From positions 1 through 35,924 of the forward strand of contig DAOI01000029.1 of NCBI GenBank assembly GCA_002501805.1: DNA of 35,924 nucleotides, in the 5' to 3' direction. The notes under the pieces were generated by a model. The model made no database searches and had not been told where the DNA came from. It saw only the letters and a program-made list of their open reading frames with translations. The number at the start of each line of letters is the position of its first letter. The stretch's first letter is position 1. A program made the position numbers and the translations under genes. Origin of the DNA: Euryarchaeota archaeon UBA463 (lineage in GTDB: Archaea > Thermoplasmatota > Poseidoniia > Poseidoniales > Thalassarchaeaceae). Positions 17,437-24,803 of the stretch are shown here, piece after piece.

Positions 17437-18348
17437 CTAGAATTCTTCACCAGTTAGGCGTTCGAACATTCCTGCATAAAGATCAGCGGTTTGATCGATT
17501 ATTTTACCCGGAAGAGCTGGGATGGGAGGTTCTTCTGAACCTGCCTCTCTAGCCTCATAGAGTTGCTCATAGTGACCAGTTGAGAGATAATGCTCCCTGA
17601 CAAACTCCTTGGATAGAGACACTATATTTCCATTCTCATAATCATCAGATGCCCACCACCTATCTTCGTCTAGGGTCCCGAATGAATCAACTAGAACGGG
17701 AACTCTACCGGGGCCAAGGGCGAATTCTTTCTTTCCATCGACATGTATAAGTCCCCTCTTGGATGCTTCACTATGTATAATTTCATCTATCTTAACAACG
17801 ATATCGAGAATGTTGTCGAACTCCTCATCAGTTAAATTAGAAATCTCCAAGGCTTCTTTACGATCTAGTAATCTGTCGAATTTCTCGAATTTGGTGGAGA
17901 CTTCCAAATAGGGGGAGGGCAATTTAACACCTTCATGCAATACAGTTCCGGGCTCGAATCCAAATTCTTCTGGTCCGACATCACCCCTGTCATATCTTCT
18001 CCAACCTCCCCCAGCCAAGTAGTGTCTGCAAATGACCTCGAGAGGGACGAAAACATTCTCCATATCGCGAGGAATCGCGCCCGGCTCTCTGATTACTTCG
18101 AACCTTCGAGCTAGAACTCTATCTGGCGCGTTCATTTCGATAATGTGAGTTTCACATATTCCAGCTTCTTCAACAAGTTTGAACCAGTGGCATGAAGTCC
18201 TGTTTAGGCTTTCTCCCTTTCTAGGGACCAAGCTTGGTATGATCTGATCGAAGACACTAATCTGATCAGTATACCTAAATTCTATAATATCTGGATCGTC
18301 CGTACTCCATACTTCCTTGACTTTACCCTTGTATAGCATGCCTACCAT
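17437..18348 (-). CDS. purC: Phosphoribosylaminoimidazole-succinocarboxamide synthase
   Basis: A 303-residue SAICAR synthetase, which joins CAIR and L-aspartate with ATP in purine synthesis. Hallmarks are MLYKGKVKEVW at the N-terminus, YTDQISVFDQIIPSLVPRKG, EVICRHYLAGGGWRRY, LPSPYLEVSTKFEKFDR, GLIHVDGKKEFALG and VLVDSFGTLDEDRWW. The start could be ATG 18348 (MVGMLYKG) or ATG 18339; the longer frame to 18393 has a His/Pro-rich non-family extension. It diverges tightly from the small ORF at 18367. No other purine gene is in the window. Confidence 0.93.
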   Translation of the reverse strand: MVGMLYKGKVKEVWSTDDPDIIEFRYTDQISVFDQIIPSLVPRKGESLNRTSCHWFKLVEEAGICETHIIEMNAPDRVLARRFEVIREPGAIPRDMENVFVPLEVICRHYLAGGGWRRYDRGDVGPEEFGFEPGTVLHEGVKLPSPYLEVSTKFEKFDRLLDRKEALEISNLTDEEFDNILDIVVKIDEIIHSEASKRGLIHVDGKKEFALGPGRVPVLVDSFGTLDEDRWWASDDYENGNIVSLSKEFVREHYLSTGHYEQLYEAREAGSEEPPIPALPGKIIDQTADLYAGMFERLTGEEF

Positions 18349-18353
18349 GGTAC

Positions 18354-18362
18354 AAGGAGGGG
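18354..18362 (+). promoter_or_regulatory. Strong Shine-Dalgarno before a 31-codon ORF
   Basis: AAGGAGGGG lies four bases before the triple ATG at 18367. It is among the strongest ribosome binding sites in the window and is the main reason to take the short ORF seriously. Confidence 0.5.
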
Positions 18363-18366
18363 AAAG

Positions 18367-18462
18367 ATGATGATGAACATTACTGAGAGACATTCAGAAT
18401 TTAGAGTACCGCCGGGACTATATCCGAAGAACTTCGCCATGCAATGGGGAGCGGATGATTGA
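18367..18462 (+). CDS. Candidate 31-residue small protein or leader peptide
   Basis: Beginning ATG ATG ATG and ending TGA at 18460-18462, this frame encodes a 31-residue polar peptide, with ERHSEFRVPPGLYPKNFAMQ in the middle and WGADD at the end. It has no hydrophobic stretch. A strong Shine-Dalgarno precedes it. Its stop overlaps or lies four bases before the possible starts of the permease fusion (ATG 18455 or 18467), the arrangement of translational coupling. It could be a small protein of the transporter operon or a regulatory leader. The family is not recognised, and chance cannot be excluded at this length. Confidence 0.45.
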   Translation: MMMNITERHSEFRVPPGLYPKNFAMQWGADD

Positions 18463-20593
18463 AACAATGAATTCCGAGGGGCGAAGAAGAGATCCCTTGT
18501 CATTTCCAAGCCTTTTTTCAATTGCACTAATGTCATTACTAGTACTTTCCATTCCAGCTAATGCACAGGAGTACAGAAGTGGCTGGGACATTATTGACAG
18601 TGGCACCTCAGAAGATCTCTATTCAGTAGAGTCGCAAGGAAGTGAGATTTGGGCATTTGGAGAAAATGGGATAATGATAATGAGTTTCGATGGGGGCCAA
18701 ACTTGGGAACTTGGTGAATCCCTAACCTCATCTGATTTGACAATATCGAGCTCTGGATATGGGTCGTTCCTAACAGCCAGTAATGACGGTACAATTTTAG
18801 TTAAGTCAACCAATGATTCAATGTGGTCGGACATTACATTTGACTTTGGAAATGAGTTGATTCATGGGGCATGCCTAACTGGAGTGTCTGAATTTGTAAT
18901 CGTAGGTGGAAATGGGACCATCTGGACTTATGAAATGCAGGAATGGACCAATCGTTCGGTTTCAGGATTGGATTTGTTAGACGTATCTTTCTTGGATTCT
19001 GAAAGAGGAATTGCTGTCGGAGAACAAGGGACAATTCTATTCTCAGACGATGGCGGAGAAACCTGGGATTACAGAGATGCACCTACAGAGGCTTCATCTT
19101 CAAGGATTACTGATGTAGAGTTCTTCAGTGAAATTAGAGCATATGCCATTACAGATGAGGGAGGAGTGATCAAGTCTTCTAGAGAAATTAACACCGCAGT
19201 GGGATTTCTCTGGAATATGCAATATTTTGAGTCTGAGGGAAACTCTAACAATCTGGGAGAAAATCTAACATCGATAGAGATTGCAACGACAAATAAATTT
19301 CTTCTTTCTGGCAAAGAAGGATATCTCTCAATGAGTAAGGACGGGGGCAATATAGTCACTAGGCAGACCATACCTCTTGATAATTCAACATCATTCAATG
19401 ACATTGCAATGATCGATAGCTTCAACGGCGTAGCAGTAGGAAGTAATGGCTCCTTACTTCTGACGGAGAGGTCTGGAGAGGACGAGCAGATTGGTTTTGA
19501 GGTTATGGACTTCTCAGAATTTGGAAACTTTGTAGACTACTCAAAGGGGATGTTGATTGATGGTTTGTACGCTACAGTTAACATAGTAATGTTCGGTATT
19601 TTCCTCGGATTCTTCCTAGGAGTATCTCTCTCAATGATGAAGACATCACCCACCACTTTGAAAGAAATTTCTCAGAAGAGGAGCCTAACAGTTGTGAGGA
19701 TAGCTGGAGTCATCTTCACGGTTATTGGAACCTCCCTTCTAAGTCACCTAGTTCCCATAATTAGAAACCTAGGATTGGATGGCTGGGAATATATTTACGC
19801 TCCGATTGGAATCATTAATCCTGATGGAATAACAGGGGATCTACAATTCGAAAACTTCCTATTTCTGATACTGGGAGTAAGTCTCTTACTTTTGGGGATA
19901 CTCTTAGTTTCGGCAAATGGCGAGTATAAGAAATCCCATTTCAATATCAGGGGCAGGGATATTATTTGGAATCCCTGGGGTGTCAGGCCTCTAAATTTCA
20001 TTGCAACAATTTATACAGATATTTTCAGAAATACTCCATTGATTGTTCAGTTTCTATTCATACATTTTGGAGTCCAGATAGGTGCATTAATCGGAGACCC
20101 TGGCGCGGAGATGTTAGAGGATTCAAGTAATTTTGTCCTATCGTTCTTGAGAGATGATATTCTTTCTAACAGGGCCTGTGTTAGTGCTATTTTTGCGTTG
20201 GGCCTGAACTCTGGAGCATACCAATGTGAGACCATTCGAGGAGCTATTTCGGCCATACCATCTGGACAGATGGAAGCGGGAAGAAGCATAGGCCTGAATT
20301 ATATGCAGACAATGAGACTTGTAATAATGCCTCAAGCCATTAGGATATGCATTCCTCCTATGGGTAACGAGATGGTAAATCTAGTACTAAACTCGTCGCT
20401 TGCTATGGTAATAGGATATTCCGAGCTTACTCGAAAGGCCAAGCTAATCAACGCTGTTACTTTCCAAGTATTCTGGTCATATGGAATGGTCTTAATTTCC
20501 TACTTTATTGTTACATGGACGCTTGCATTATTCCTAAGATACTTAGAGAATAAGACCAGGATTCCTGGACTTGGAATATCCGGAGGGAACTAA
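18455..20593 (+). CDS. Amino-acid ABC transporter permease fused to an exported Ycf48-like beta-propeller
   Basis: A 712-residue fusion (ATG 18467 is an alternative start). Residues 13-38 form a signal peptide ending ANA-Q. Residues about 43-345 are a YCF48/BNR-type propeller with Asp-box motifs SFDGGQTW (77-84) and SDDGGETW (197-204), plus blade repeats such as GIAVGEQGTILFS, FLLSGKEGYLSMS and GVAVGSNGSLLLT. Residues 365-700 are a HisM/GlnP-family permease: first helix VNIVMFGIFLGFFLGV, IFRNTPLIVQFLFIHFG, the EAA loop EAGRSIGLNYMQTMRLVIMP (607-626) and closing helices to 695. An extra helical insert occurs at about 410-490. HisQ/M-type permeases have an outside N-terminus, so the propeller would face outward. 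No solute-binding protein gene is nearby; the ATPase follows with no gap. The frame is continuous. Confidence 0.88.
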   Translation: MIETMNSEGRRRDPLSFPSLFSIALMSLLVLSIPANAQEYRSGWDIIDSGTSEDLYSVESQGSEIWAFGENGIMIMSFDGGQTWELGESLTSSDLTISSSGYGSFLTASNDGTILVKSTNDSMWSDITFDFGNELIHGACLTGVSEFVIVGGNGTIWTYEMQEWTNRSVSGLDLLDVSFLDSERGIAVGEQGTILFSDDGGETWDYRDAPTEASSSRITDVEFFSEIRAYAITDEGGVIKSSREINTAVGFLWNMQYFESEGNSNNLGENLTSIEIATTNKFLLSGKEGYLSMSKDGGNIVTRQTIPLDNSTSFNDIAMIDSFNGVAVGSNGSLLLTERSGEDEQIGFEVMDFSEFGNFVDYSKGMLIDGLYATVNIVMFGIFLGFFLGVSLSMMKTSPTTLKEISQKRSLTVVRIAGVIFTVIGTSLLSHLVPIIRNLGLDGWEYIYAPIGIINPDGITGDLQFENFLFLILGVSLLLLGILLVSANGEYKKSHFNIRGRDIIWNPWGVRPLNFIATIYTDIFRNTPLIVQFLFIHFGVQIGALIGDPGAEMLEDSSNFVLSFLRDDILSNRACVSAIFALGLNSGAYQCETIRGAISAIPSGQMEAGRSIGLNYMQTMRLVIMPQAIRICIPPMGNEMVNLVLNSSLAMVIGYSELTRKAKLINAVTFQVFWSYGMVLISYFIVTWTLALFLRYLENKTRIPGLGISGGN

Positions 20594-21334
20594 ATGAGCA
20601 ATGTACTAACAATTGTAGATATGCACAAGACATATGCAGGAGGAGTTCATGCAGTACGAGGAGTTTCATTTGATGTTAATCAGGGAGAATCAGTAGCTAT
20701 TATTGGTTCATCGGGAAGTGGGAAGTCTACAGTATTAAGATGTATAAACAGACTAATTGAGCCGACCGAGGGAGAAGTAAGGCTTCGTGGAAACCTGATT
20801 AATACCCCGTCCGCAGACATTAACGATGTGAGATCTAGAATTGGGATGGTCTTCCAGTCATTCGAGCTATTTTCCCATCTCAGAGTCATTGATAATATCA
20901 CTCTTGGACTAAGGCATGTTAGAAAAATGGGCAAGAAAGAAGCAGAGGCTGAGGCTCTTGAGGTTCTGGAAAAAGTAGACATGCTAGATAGAAAGGATGC
21001 TTTTCCGGGAAATTTATCTGGTGGGCAGAAGCAACGTGTTGCTATTGCTAGAGCGCTTGCAATGAAGCCTGAAGTAATGTTATTTGATGAGCCCACGAGT
21101 GCGTTAGATCCAGAATTGATTGGCTCGGTACTGAAAACAATCAGAGGACTGGCTGATGAAGGCATGACAATGATAGTCGTTACACACGAAATAGGCTTCG
21201 CTAGAGACGTGGCAGACAGAGTCATCTACATGGACAAGGGAGTTATAGCGGAATCTGGGAAATCCTCAATTATAGATAATCCAAAAACCGATCGTCTGAA
21301 GAGATTCTTGTCGTCCATCTCCGAGGAAGACTAG
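20594..21334 (+). CDS. glnQ: Polar amino-acid ABC transporter ATP-binding protein
   Basis: A 246-residue HisP/GlnQ-type ATPase. Walker A GSSGSGKST (38-46), Q-loop Gln88 in GMVFQSFELF, signature LSGGQKQRVA (141-150), Walker B VMLFDE (161-166), D-loop SALD and switch His198 in VTHEIGFARD are all intact. It powers the fused permease encoded just upstream: its ATG follows the permease TAA directly, with GGAGGG inside the permease's last codons serving as ribosome binding site. Substrate is inferred as a polar amino acid such as glutamate or glutamine from family membership and the neighbouring glutamate dehydrogenase. It shares CTAG with the stop of the convergent gdhA. Confidence 0.92.
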   Translation: MSNVLTIVDMHKTYAGGVHAVRGVSFDVNQGESVAIIGSSGSGKSTVLRCINRLIEPTEGEVRLRGNLINTPSADINDVRSRIGMVFQSFELFSHLRVIDNITLGLRHVRKMGKKEAEAEALEVLEKVDMLDRKDAFPGNLSGGQKQRVAIARALAMKPEVMLFDEPTSALDPELIGSVLKTIRGLADEGMTMIVVTHEIGFARDVADRVIYMDKGVIAESGKSSIIDNPKTDRLKRFLSSISEED

Positions 21335-22686
21335 ATCATTCCCTGTGAAGTCATAGCTTCTGCCACCTTGAGGAATCCGGCTATATTTGCTCCAGCAACA
21401 TAGTTTCCAGGCATTCCGAATCTTTCAGCGGTTTCATATGCATTCTTGTGGATATCGACCATTATGGCATCTAGCCTAGAATCAACCTCTTCGCGAGTCC
21501 ATGATAATCTGAGACTATTCTGACTCATTTCAAGTCCAGAAGTGGAGACTCCTCCCGCATTAGATGCCTTTCCTGGGGCGAAAAGAATTCCATTCTTGAG
21601 GAATACTTCGACAGCTTCTGGAGTACAAGGCATATTCGCCCCTTCTGCAACTGCAATCACCTTGTTTGCGACCAGCATTTCTGCTTCGGAACCGTTCAGC
21701 TCATTTTGAGTGGCACAGGGAAGAGCGACGTCGACATTTACTCCCCATAGCCCATTAGGCGTTGGCTCGGGCTCGGACGGGTTAAACTGGACGCCATCGA
21801 AGTTATCTGCATACTCAGAAATTCTTCCTCTTCGGTTATTCTTTAGATCCATAATCCAATCTAACTTCTCTCGATCAATTCCTGAAGGATCATGAATCCA
21901 TCCACTGGAGTCAGACATAGTAACCGGCTTACCTCCGAGATCGAGAACCTTCTCGCAAGCAAACTGGGCTACATTTCCAGAGCCTGAAATTGAGACGGTT
22001 GCTCCTTCGAAAGATATCCCAGTCGTTGCCAGCATCTCACGTGCAAAGTAAACTAATCCATATCCTGTAGCTTCTGGCCTGATTAGGGAGCCCCCGTAAG
22101 ACCTTCCCTTTCCAGTTAGGACGCCCGTGAACTCGTTGGCTAGTTTCTTATACATGCCAAACATGTAACCTATCTCTCGTCCCCCGACACCAATATCTCC
22201 AGCTGGAACATCTAAATCAGCACCAATATGCCTCCATAATTCCATCATAAAAGACTGACAGAATCTCATTACTTCAGAGTCCGACTTACCCTTCGGGTTG
22301 AAGTCAGAGCCTCCCTTTCCGCCCCCCATAGGCAATCCAGTAAGGCTATTTTTGAAGACCTGCTCAAAAGCTAAGAATTTCAATATGGATTGGTTTACAC
22401 TTGGGTGAAACCTAAGGCCACCTTTGTAAGGTCCGATTGAGCTACTCATTTGAATTCTGAATCCCCTGTTTACATTGAGGTTTCCATTATCATCATACCA
22501 GGGGACTCTAAACTGAATAATTCTTTCAGCCTCTACCATCGCTTCAATTACTGGCACATACTCGGGATACTCCTCTATTACTGGAGAAAGGCTCTCGAGA
22601 ACCTCCTTTACTGCCTGATGAAACTCAGGTTGGTTCGGGTCTCTTGCAATTACGCTGTCGTAAACTGATTTAATTCTGCTATCCAT
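21331..22686 (-). CDS. gdhA: Glutamate dehydrogenase, probably NADP-linked
   Basis: A 451-residue hexameric-type enzyme interconverting glutamate and 2-oxoglutarate plus ammonia. The start at ATG 22686 (MDSRIKSVYDSV) is supported by GGTGAG just upstream; the longer frame to 22782 is basic and not family-like. Conserved parts: GPYKGGLRFHPSVN (85-98), catalytic Lys124 in LPMGGGKGGSDFNPKGKS, VPAGDIGVGGREIGYMFG and GSLIRPEATGYGLVYF. The coenzyme fold has GSGNVA (235-240), and the strand end SDSSGW resembles NADP-dependent enzymes. Size and motifs match the bacterial-like about 450-residue group. It is preceded by the HD-domain gene on the same strand with a 107-base gap, so it may have its own promoter. 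Confidence 0.94.
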   Translation of the reverse strand: MDSRIKSVYDSVIARDPNQPEFHQAVKEVLESLSPVIEEYPEYVPVIEAMVEAERIIQFRVPWYDDNGNLNVNRGFRIQMSSSIGPYKGGLRFHPSVNQSILKFLAFEQVFKNSLTGLPMGGGKGGSDFNPKGKSDSEVMRFCQSFMMELWRHIGADLDVPAGDIGVGGREIGYMFGMYKKLANEFTGVLTGKGRSYGGSLIRPEATGYGLVYFAREMLATTGISFEGATVSISGSGNVAQFACEKVLDLGGKPVTMSDSSGWIHDPSGIDREKLDWIMDLKNNRRGRISEYADNFDGVQFNPSEPEPTPNGLWGVNVDVALPCATQNELNGSEAEMLVANKVIAVAEGANMPCTPEAVEVFLKNGILFAPGKASNAGGVSTSGLEMSQNSLRLSWTREEVDSRLDAIMVDIHKNAYETAERFGMPGNYVAGANIAGFLKVAEAMTSQGMI

Positions 22687-22793
22687 AGCACTCACCGGCA
22701 GTTGAAGATTCCTTTTTTTAGGTACCAGCCGCTTATGCGAGTGGCCTCGCCCTTTTGAATCATATCCCAACAGGACATGCATTAAAGTATCAA

Positions 22794-24110
22794 TTAAGAG
22801 AATAGGATGTTCTCGGATACCTGTGAAACCTTGTCTTCATGTCCTGGCAGGGTCATGACATAGAATACGGCCTGACTAACCTGTCTATTTCTGAGTGCCT
22901 CGGCTATTGGAGTGTGTTCCCTCAACCATCTAGTTCTCCCATCATCTCCAATAATTCTAATATCCACCTGAGACATTCTTGGCTCTGCTAGTAAGAGCTT
23001 GATATTTGGTACGTCTATGGCAACGTAGCCTGGCTCCAGTCCAGATCTCCTAGCAATCTCGTCCTCAAATTCTCTCCTCTTATCGGAATTAGAAGCAAGT
23101 TCTGCTAGTAAATTGATGTCTTCTTCACTCAGATCTTGCCTTCTTCTGGATAAACATACTTTCAGGAGTTGCCTATACTTGAGTCTCCTAATCATATCTC
23201 TAGCGAAATCACCAGCCTCATGCATTACTTGCCAGATCTCTGCATCCACTCTCCTCTGGAGATCAAAAGAGTCGGGAGTATTTTCTTCACTTCTCTCTAC
23301 TGCCCTCGAAAGCATTACCTCGGTAACTCTGGTGACCCGATGGAAATATACTGCACTGTACATCAAACCTCTGGCTACCAGCATTCCTTCTAGCGCTGGG
23401 AGACCTCCCTCCTCCACTGAGATATCACCACCATGTCTTTCTAGACACATTATCAGCCTTCTATGATCTATCACACCATGCTTTACGCCAGTAAAGTGTG
23501 AGTCTCTAAGAAGGTAGTCAATTTGATCACAATCTACAGGGCCATGAATAAGGTGGGCCATAGTCTTGTCATTTTGAACAAAATTTGTTCTCCCTTCAGA
23601 CCAAGAGAGAAGATTTCTCTCTGATCCCCTAGCATCTGGGCCTCTGATTAGGGCAGCGACCTCCTTAGGATCTATGCCATGATTCTCAAGAATCTCAGGA
23701 ACGCTTACTCTGTTCTGAATTGAGGAGTCTTCGCCATCCCTCAATACATCATAATCGCCAACAATTATTCCCTCAGTAATTGACATGTGGTCTAAACCTC
23801 CTCTCTCGTGTAAAATATGCTCCAATGTATGAGAATATGGCCCGTGACCTACATCATGTAATAGCGCCGCCACGCTTACTGTATCGGTCTCATAACTATC
23901 GAGTCCGAGAGAATCTGCCATCATACTAGAAACATGAGATACGCCGAGGGAGTGCTCAAAGCGGGTATGGTGCGCTCCTGGGAATACTAAATGTGCCAGT
24001 CCTAGTTGTTTGATATGGCTCAGCTTATTCATCTCAGGGGTTTTGAGAAGCTCCTCTCTGACTCCGTCAATCCTAAACTGCCCATGGATTGCGTCATTGA
24101 TTGTTTTCAT
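22794..24110 (-). CDS. HD-domain phosphohydrolase (dNTPase/SAMHD1-like, COG1078 type)
   Basis: A 438-residue protein from ATG 24110 (MKTINDAIHGQFRIDG). The extension to 24209 is AT-rich upstream sequence and was rejected. The family start IHGQFRID and the metal ligands are visible: His53 in RFEHSLGVSHV, His85-Asp86 in ALLHDVGHGPYSHTLE and Asp in DCDQIDYLLRDSHFTGV (about 193-206). Such proteins hydrolyse dNTPs or related nucleotides; the exact substrate of archaeal members is uncertain. It diverges from the ribbon-helix-helix gene across an AT-rich promoter region. Confidence 0.88.
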   Translation of the reverse strand: MKTINDAIHGQFRIDGVREELLKTPEMNKLSHIKQLGLAHLVFPGAHHTRFEHSLGVSHVSSMMADSLGLDSYETDTVSVAALLHDVGHGPYSHTLEHILHERGGLDHMSITEGIIVGDYDVLRDGEDSSIQNRVSVPEILENHGIDPKEVAALIRGPDARGSERNLLSWSEGRTNFVQNDKTMAHLIHGPVDCDQIDYLLRDSHFTGVKHGVIDHRRLIMCLERHGGDISVEEGGLPALEGMLVARGLMYSAVYFHRVTRVTEVMLSRAVERSEENTPDSFDLQRRVDAEIWQVMHEAGDFARDMIRRLKYRQLLKVCLSRRRQDLSEEDINLLAELASNSDKRREFEDEIARRSGLEPGYVAIDVPNIKLLLAEPRMSQVDIRIIGDDGRTRWLREHTPIAEALRNRQVSQAVFYVMTLPGHEDKVSQVSENILFS

Positions 24111-24181
24111 TGCAAGCCCGGTGTATGCGAGAGTGTGCTCCCCATTAATGGAACTGCTGTGATATGTTACAAAAAATTGCA

Positions 24182-24211
24182 ATACAATTGAAATGCATAT
24201 GAGATACAATT
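24182..24211. promoter_or_regulatory. Direct repeat of ATACAATT in a divergent promoter region
   Basis: ATACAATT occurs at 24182-24189 and 24204-24211, 22 bases apart (about two helical turns), between the HD-hydrolase gene and the ribbon-helix-helix gene. The first copy also forms AATTG-N5-CAATT with 24175-24179. It is a plausible operator for the adjacent RHH protein, but the region is AT-rich and may simply hold overlapping TATA boxes. Confidence 0.35.
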
Positions 24212-24252
24212 AATACCCCCCTCCCCTTTCGACGGACTAGAAGGTAGCCAAT

Positions 24253-24621
24253 ATGTCCGGTCACAGCCCAATGGTTTCTCTAAGAATACCCGAAGATCAT
24301 CTTCTGGAGCTGGATCAATTGGTTGGCTTGGATGGAATGAGAAATCGTTCCGATGTTATTCGATCAGCGGTTAGAAAATACCTCTCTGATGAGCATCACA
24401 TTAGCGGTGACAGGGTAGAAGTTAACCTAGGACCAGATCTAAGTTCTAGGATGGAAGATTTCTGCAAGTTGCACGGTGAAAAACCTGACTCGGTTTTGAG
24501 GCAGGCGGCTAGGGAGCATATCAGGAGTGTTACTCTTGAAGATACTAAAGTTGCAGATTTAATTTACTCTAGAATGAGTGAACTTAGGGAAAGAAGCAAT
24601 GATGATTCAAACGCTATATGA
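24253..24621 (+). CDS. Tandem ribbon-helix-helix DNA-binding protein
   Basis: A 122-residue protein. Residues about 7-45 form a CopG/MetJ-type ribbon-helix-helix unit: strand MVSLRIP, helix DHLLELDQLVGLD, turn, helix RSDVIRSAVRKYL. Residues about 54-92 repeat the plan: strand RVEVNLG, helix DLSSRMEDFCKLHG, helix KPDSVLRQAAREHI. Such proteins normally bind DNA as dimers with paired strands; two units in one chain could form a single-chain pair, as in TraY. The C-terminal about 25 residues are charged and helical. It probably regulates itself or neighbours, possibly through the repeats just upstream. No toxin partner is seen next to it. Confidence 0.8.
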   Translation: MSGHSPMVSLRIPEDHLLELDQLVGLDGMRNRSDVIRSAVRKYLSDEHHISGDRVEVNLGPDLSSRMEDFCKLHGEKPDSVLRQAAREHIRSVTLEDTKVADLIYSRMSELRERSNDDSNAI

Positions 24622-24661
24622 GGCGAGGGAAATGTGTGAGGATGGGATGCACGGAACCACC

Positions 24662-24687
24662 GCGGGGGGGTCTGATGACCCCCTCGC
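24662..24687 (+). terminator. Strong GC-rich hairpin after the RHH gene
   Basis: An 11-bp stem (GCGGGGGGGTC with GACCCCCTCGC, one G-T wobble) closed by the loop TGAT. It lies 41 bases after the stop of the ribbon-helix-helix gene and before an AAATATAA TATA-like box (about 24695). No T run follows, so terminator is a guess; it could be another RNA structure. Confidence 0.35.
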
Positions 24688-24803
24688 ACCCAAATATAAC
24701 GGCCTAAGTGGGCTCAGATATAGGGCCAAGAAAGCTCTAGGAAACTGTTTCTAGTGATTAATCTCTACCCAATCTTCTTGGCCGTTCTTTTCACGGTAGA
24801 GGC

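Noticed and set aside
22687..22782. N-terminal extension of glutamate dehydrogenase
   Set aside because: Basic, non-conserved sequence; ATG 22686 has a GGTGAG ribosome binding site and gives the usual length.
24111..24209. Hydrophobic N-terminal extension of the HD-domain protein (possible signal peptide)
   Set aside because: It is translated AT-rich promoter sequence; the family begins at the IHGQFRID region and these enzymes are cytosolic.
24673..24678. TGATGA/CTGA as boxes of a C/D guide RNA
   Set aside because: The bases form the loop of the hairpin, and no matching second box pair with a kink-turn arrangement was found.
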